Below the pieces are notes generated by a model that had not been told where the DNA came from, did no database searches, and saw only the letters and a program-made list of their open reading frames with translations. A stretch of 64,000 nucleotides of DNA from Geodermatophilaceae bacterium URHA0031 (GTDB taxonomy: Bacteria; Actinomycetota; Actinomycetes; Mycobacteriales; Geodermatophilaceae): NCBI GenBank assembly GCA_000620205.1, contig JHVP01000008.1, positions 124,001 to 188,000 on the forward strand, given 5' to 3'. Positions 60,348-64,000 of the stretch are shown one piece after another (position 1 is the stretch's first letter; each line of letters starts with the position of its first letter). A program made the translations under genes and the position numbers.

Positions 60348-61400
60348 ATGGGCCGGACACGGCGACCGCAGCACGCTGTGACGAGGTGGGGGCGCCCGTC
60401 CCGTGGCGCTGACCTGCTGCTCGGCTGCGCGGTGGCGGGGCTGCCGGTGCTCCTGTTCGCCTTCGGGCTGCCGACCGTCCTCTGGGTCATGAGCGCCGCC
60501 ACCCTCGCGTCAGCGGGCGTCGTCCTGGTGCGGTCGCGCTCGTCGGACCGGCAGCTGCGGACGGCCAGCGTCGTCCACGCCGTGCTGGGCGCGCTCGCGC
60601 TCGCGTCGCTCGCCGCCATCGCCTCGTCGTTCGGCAGCGCACCGTCGACCCTCGACACGGCTGCCGCCCAGGACTCCGCACCCGGTGGCGACGCCGCCCC
60701 TCCTGCTGGGACGGGTGACCCGGCCTCGTCCGGGACGACCGCGGCTCCGGCGTCGACCACGAGCTCGCCGCTGGACGTCGCCGGCACCACCGGTCCCGGC
60801 GAGGACCCGCGGTCGCCGGCCGCGACGGTCGAGGTCCCGTACTCCACCGCTGGCCTCCCGTCGACCGCCGGAGAGGGACCCTCGACGACGGTCTCGACCC
60901 CGGCTGCCGAGGCGAGCGCCGGCGGCGGTGGCCCCGGCACCGCGAGCAGCCCGACGTCACAGGCACCGCTGGGTCCGGTCGGCCGACCGGCCGCCAGCAC
61001 CGCGGCACCCTCCGGCGCGCCGGCCACCACGTCACCGAGCCGGTCGACCGCCAGCTCGGCGTCGATGACCTCGACCACGCCCGCCGCCCCGACGCCGATC
61101 GGCCCGGTGCCGACGCGCACGGGCACCGCGAAGCCCACGACCACCACCGCAGCGCCCACGGCGACGACCACGGCGCCCACCACCACAGCACCGAGCGCCG
61201 GCCCCAGCACGAGCACCACGGGACCTGCTGCGACGTCCTCGTCGGTGACCACCAGCACGAGCACCGTGGCAGCGCCGACGAGCACGTCCGAGCAGACCGC
61301 GTCCTGGCTCGACGACCGGTCGGCGGCGGCGCCGCCACCCTCCACCTCGGCCCCCGCCCCGGGCTGGGAGGAGATCGTGGAGTCGATCACCGGGGGCTGA
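60348..61400 (+). CDS. Membrane protein with long Ser/Thr/Pro-rich tail
   Basis: The protein has 350 residues. ATG 60348 has GGAGGACGAGG upstream. Three hydrophobic stretches (about 22-48, 50-62, 76-95) are followed by 250 residues of Ser, Thr, Ala, Pro and Gly with no structure, like a mucin stalk that may be O-glycosylated. It ends WEEIVESITGG. It may be a wall-spanning component of EPS export, but no domain supports this. Confidence 0.6.
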   Translation: MGRTRRPQHAVTRWGRPSRGADLLLGCAVAGLPVLLFAFGLPTVLWVMSAATLASAGVVLVRSRSSDRQLRTASVVHAVLGALALASLAAIASSFGSAPSTLDTAAAQDSAPGGDAAPPAGTGDPASSGTTAAPASTTSSPLDVAGTTGPGEDPRSPAATVEVPYSTAGLPSTAGEGPSTTVSTPAAEASAGGGGPGTASSPTSQAPLGPVGRPAASTAAPSGAPATTSPSRSTASSASMTSTTPAAPTPIGPVPTRTGTAKPTTTTAAPTATTTAPTTTAPSAGPSTSTTGPAATSSSVTTSTSTVAAPTSTSEQTASWLDDRSAAAPPPSTSAPAPGWEEIVESITGG

Positions 61401-61500
61401 CCGGCGCGGGCACGAGGACACCGCACGTCGACGAGGCTCGCTCCGCCGCCGGTTCCCCGGAGCGGTGGACCAGCCGCCGGGCGGCGCACGGGACGACAGC

Positions 61501-61531
61501 GGCCGAGCGCTCCGGTCAGGAGGGCTCGGCC
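61501..61531. terminator. Hairpin between the Ser/Thr-rich protein and Wzz-like genes
   Basis: Arms of 8 bp (61501-61508 and 61524-61531) with a 4-bp inner stem. It lies in the 151-bp convergent gap. Confidence 0.5.
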
Positions 61532-61551
61532 ACTGCGCTCAGCTCAGTTGA

Positions 61552-63093
61552 TCACCCTCGAGGGGCGATCGGGGTGTCGGCCGACGCCGCCGTGGCACCC
61601 GAGGGGCCGCGCGAGTCCCCAAACCCGGCCCGAGGACCGGCCTCCGGCCCCGACGGTTCCGGCGCCGGGGCAGTGACCGGCTGGGCGGCCGGTCGGGCAG
61701 CCGCGGTCGGCTGCTGCGGCGCAGCCCCGGGCTGGTCCTTGCCGTGCCGGACGGGCTGTGCCACCACGACGCCCAGGATCGGGCGTCCGGCCGAGGCGAC
61801 CCGTTCCTCCAGCGCCTCCAGGGCGGTCGGGTCGTCCTTGGGGCCGATCGTCGCCACGACCCCACCGGACTCGCCCACGAGCGCGTAGGCCAACGGGCTG
61901 GTGGTGACCGGGCCGGCCTGGATGAGCACCAGGTCGGAGGAGGCGGCGAGCTCCTCGAGGGCGGCATGGACGCGCTCGGGCTCCCAGGCCGCCGCATCGG
62001 CGGTCCCGACCCGGGCCAGCCACACCTCGCCCGTGGCGCCCGCGGGCACCGGGACGCCGACCAGCACGTCCTGCTCGGGAGCCCGACCGAGGTCGGACAG
62101 CGGCCGCTCCGGGAAACGGCCACCGGCACGCTGGCGCAGGTCCGCCTGCGAGGGGTCGGCGTCGACCACCGTCACCCGTCGGCCCTGGAGAGCGGCGCTG
62201 GCGGCCAACCCGTGGACCACGCCGGCTGCACCGGCACCGGTGAGCAGCACCGGGCCGGGTGCGCCGGCCCGTGCGTAGTCCAGCGCCACGAGCACGAGCG
62301 CGGACTCCTGCGGATCGGGCGACTGACCCGACCGGGTGCGGGCGGGCCGCACGGGGACTGTCCCCAGCAGACGGTGGCCCCCCTCGTCGAGCCCGCGCCG
62401 CGGGTCAGCAGCGGGCGCACGCCGCCACAGCGCCAGGCCGATCACCACGAGGGCGGCCACGACGGCGAGCAGGACGGCGTCCCTGACCGGCTTGGGCGAC
62501 GAGGGCTCGGCCGAGGGCACGGCGCGCTGCACTGCGCCCACTCCGTCGCCGTAGATGGCGGCCTGGGTGCGGACCTGGTCGGCCACGGTCGGGTCGGTCG
62601 TGGCGCCCAGGGCGGCGTTGGCCTCGGTCTGCACCTGGGCGGCCACGAACGCCCGGTAGCCGGCGACGACGGCGTTCGCGCGGTCGGCGGCGGTCTGCGC
62701 GTCCGGGGCCGAGGCGGTGACGTCGATGACGTTGTTGTCACCGTTCGCCTTGACGTCCAGCGCCTGGTAGAGCTCGCCCGCGCTCTCGCTCGTGCCCAGC
62801 CGGTCGATGGCGAGGTCGAGCACCGACTCGGTGGTCATGACGGCGACCTGGTCGGAGATGAACCGGGAGGCGTCGCCGAACGACTGCCCGCCCAACGGAT
62901 CGAACGCCTGGCCCGCCGCGATCACCACCTGGCTCGACGACTGGTAGGTGCTCGGACGGCTGTCGCTGACCAGGTAACCGCCGGCACCGGCCACCAGTGC
63001 AGCCGCGAGGACCACCCAGCGCGCACGCCAGATCGCCGAGAGGACGATCGAGCGCGGGGTGGGATCGGTCAGACCCGTTGTCGGATGGGGCAC
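61552..63093 (-). CDS. Wzz/BY-kinase-like chain-length protein with degenerate P-loop
   Basis: A 513-residue protein. Wzz topology: helix 1 about 24-43, an outer domain (50-200), helix 2 about 205-223. The cytoplasmic part (240-450) resembles a tyrosine autokinase, with VTVVDADPSQADLR at 307-320 standing for Walker A'. The Walker A position (285-292, TGAGAAGV) has no Lys or Thr/Ser, and there is no C-terminal Tyr cluster. It probably controls polymer length without kinase activity. GTG 63093 has AGGAG four bases upstream. Confidence 0.82.
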   Translation of the reverse strand: MPHPTTGLTDPTPRSIVLSAIWRARWVVLAAALVAGAGGYLVSDSRPSTYQSSSQVVIAAGQAFDPLGGQSFGDASRFISDQVAVMTTESVLDLAIDRLGTSESAGELYQALDVKANGDNNVIDVTASAPDAQTAADRANAVVAGYRAFVAAQVQTEANAALGATTDPTVADQVRTQAAIYGDGVGAVQRAVPSAEPSSPKPVRDAVLLAVVAALVVIGLALWRRAPAADPRRGLDEGGHRLLGTVPVRPARTRSGQSPDPQESALVLVALDYARAGAPGPVLLTGAGAAGVVHGLAASAALQGRRVTVVDADPSQADLRQRAGGRFPERPLSDLGRAPEQDVLVGVPVPAGATGEVWLARVGTADAAAWEPERVHAALEELAASSDLVLIQAGPVTTSPLAYALVGESGGVVATIGPKDDPTALEALEERVASAGRPILGVVVAQPVRHGKDQPGAAPQQPTAAARPAAQPVTAPAPEPSGPEAGPRAGFGDSRGPSGATAASADTPIAPRG

Positions 63094-63384
63094 ACTGTCT
63101 CCTGCACACTGGACGACGGCACCGGGTTCGGGCGCCGTTCTGCGCGATCCTCAGCACCTGATGCACCGAGGAGTCTTGCAGCGAGTTTGGCAGATGCTCC
63201 CGCTCGGGGGGGCGGCTGCGCCCACATTTGCCACGATCGGGTGCACCGTTGGTCACGTGACAGCTGCTCGTCGGCCTGCTCGGATATCGTGCGCTCCTGC
63301 CGTACCGAGGGCTCGTCGGGCTCTGGACGGTGATCCGCGCCCGCTGCTCGGCAGCCGGCGAACAGTGACGTGGGGAGTACGAAC

Positions 63385-64000
63385 GTGCGGGCCACCGCTG
63401 GCAACGATCCTGCCGCCGACACCGGGCGCCCACCCTCGCCGGCTCCGCACGTGAGCGTGATCATCCCGGCACGGAACGAGATCTCGACGATCGACGCCTG
63501 CCTGGACTCGGTGTTGCAGCAGGACGGCACCACCCTCGAGGTGGTGGTCGTCGACAACGGCTCCACCGACGGGACCGCAGAGTCCCTCCGGGCCCGCGCA
63601 GCGGTCGATCCCCGTCTGGTCGTCCTCAGCGAACCGGTGGCCTCGATCCCCCGGGCGCTCAACCGCGCGCTCGCGGCCGCCCGCGGTACGTGGCTCGTGC
63701 GGGTCGACGCCCACTCCACCATCCCGCCCGGTTACGTGGCCCGTGCGGTGAGCCGGCTGGCGGAGGGCACCTGGGCCGGCGTGGGCGGACGCAAGACGGC
63801 GGTGGGCCGGACCGCGACCGGGCAGGCGATCGCCGCCGTGCTGAACTCCCGGCTGGCCGTCGGTGGGTCGACCTACCACTACGGCACCACCGAGACGGTC
63901 GTCGACCACATCCCCTTCGGCGCGTACCGGACCTCCGTCGTCCGCGAGCTCGGTGGCTGGGACGAGGAGGTCCTCAACAACGAGGACTTCGAGTTCGACC
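63385..64000 (+). CDS. GT2 family glycosyltransferase, N-terminal part (partial)
   Basis: The first 205 residues are in the window. GTG 63385 follows GGGGAG. VSVIIPARNEISTIDACLDS, VVVVDNGSTDGTAESLRARA and the metal motif LVRVDAHSTIPP mark a GT-A family 2 enzyme of the EpsN/succinoglycan type (ExoA-like), and PFGAYRTSVVRELGGWDEEV continues it. It runs off the window edge. It diverges from the Wzz-like gene across 291 bp that include a 10-bp palindrome at 63252-63261. Confidence 0.9.
   Translation, partial: MRATAGNDPAADTGRPPSPAPHVSVIIPARNEISTIDACLDSVLQQDGTTLEVVVVDNGSTDGTAESLRARAAVDPRLVVLSEPVASIPRALNRALAAARGTWLVRVDAHSTIPPGYVARAVSRLAEGTWAGVGGRKTAVGRTATGQAIAAVLNSRLAVGGSTYHYGTTETVVDHIPFGAYRTSVVRELGGWDEEVLNNEDFEFD

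Noticed and set aside
53609..63093. A complete Wzx/Wzy pathway
   Set aside because: Flippase, initiating transferase and Wzz-like protein are present, but no multi-helix Wzy polymerase with a large outer loop is in the window, so completeness is not claimed.
63252..63261. 10-bp palindrome GTCACGTGAC as an operator of the last glycosyltransferase
   Set aside because: Short, with no partner site or local regulator gene; recorded but not called.
1..64000. CRISPR arrays, insertion sequences, integrases, att sites or plasmid/phage origins
   Set aside because: No regularly spaced direct repeats, transposase motifs or phage genes were seen on reading both strands.

Overview
The window is very GC-rich (about 72-75% by eye, with strong G/C third positions), uses GTG starts and ATGA/GTGA gene overlaps freely, and carries a compact dnaX-ybaB-recR / small SRP RNA / tRNA-Ser neighbourhood. 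It encodes YbaB, DUF2630, TIGR03941-type and DUF6318-type actinobacterial proteins. This indicates a chromosomal segment of a high-GC actinobacterium. A soil or rock-surface family such as Geodermatophilaceae is my best guess, but that is inference only. No transposase, integrase, prophage or CRISPR array was seen.

Bases 1-10100 are a carbohydrate and solute-uptake region. It holds the tail of a GH1 beta-glucosidase, an SDR and a GH88/105-like hydrolase in one operon, a convergent secreted GH6 cellulase with a possible CebR/CelR-type operator, a pirin, and a complete dipeptide/oligopeptide-type ABC importer (binding protein, two permeases, fused double ATPase). Bases 10194-25400 are housekeeping: a TPM-domain protein, VOC and Rieske proteins, recR, ybaB, dnaX, YceI, SRP RNA (ffs), EamA, three RNA genes in all, a Ser/Thr kinase, tadA with its associated factor, a thioesterase and tyrA (prephenate dehydrogenase).

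Bases 25531-36169 are the most distinctive part. After a UDP-xylose-synthase-like gene and a VWA/binding-protein chimera comes a seven-gene minus-strand operon in which every junction is a 4-nt overlap. It encodes a GT2 glycosyltransferase fused to a GmhB-type phosphatase, two GT9 heptosyltransferase-like enzymes, two further glycosyltransferases, GmhA and a bifunctional HldE. Together GmhA + HldE + GmhB give the whole route from sedoheptulose 7-phosphate to ADP-D-glycero-beta-D-manno-heptose, in an organism expected to lack LPS. The likely product is a heptose-containing surface glycan.

Bases 36300-49600 are mixed chromosomal genes: MarR, a cell-surface protein, a lactate-monooxygenase-like enzyme, an MBL hydrolase, tRNA-Arg/tRNA-Ser, and an MFS exporter diverging from a CGNR zinc-finger regulator across a perfect 13-bp inverted repeat. 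A PAP2-DAGK fusion, a low-GC two-gene patch with TTA codons at 44.3-45.2 kb, DoxX, PHP and QW-repeat proteins follow. Two small membrane-protein genes (49 and 58 aa) were found by reading the sequence.

Bases 49819-64000 end in an exopolysaccharide locus with genes on both strands: TupA-like ATP-grasp, several glycosyltransferases, an RfbF-like cytidylyltransferase, a polyprenyl glycosylphosphotransferase, a flippase, a membrane-anchored GH26 hydrolase and a Wzz-like protein whose kinase domain has lost its P-loop lysine. Many convergent gene pairs are separated by perfect hairpins that probably act as bidirectional terminators.
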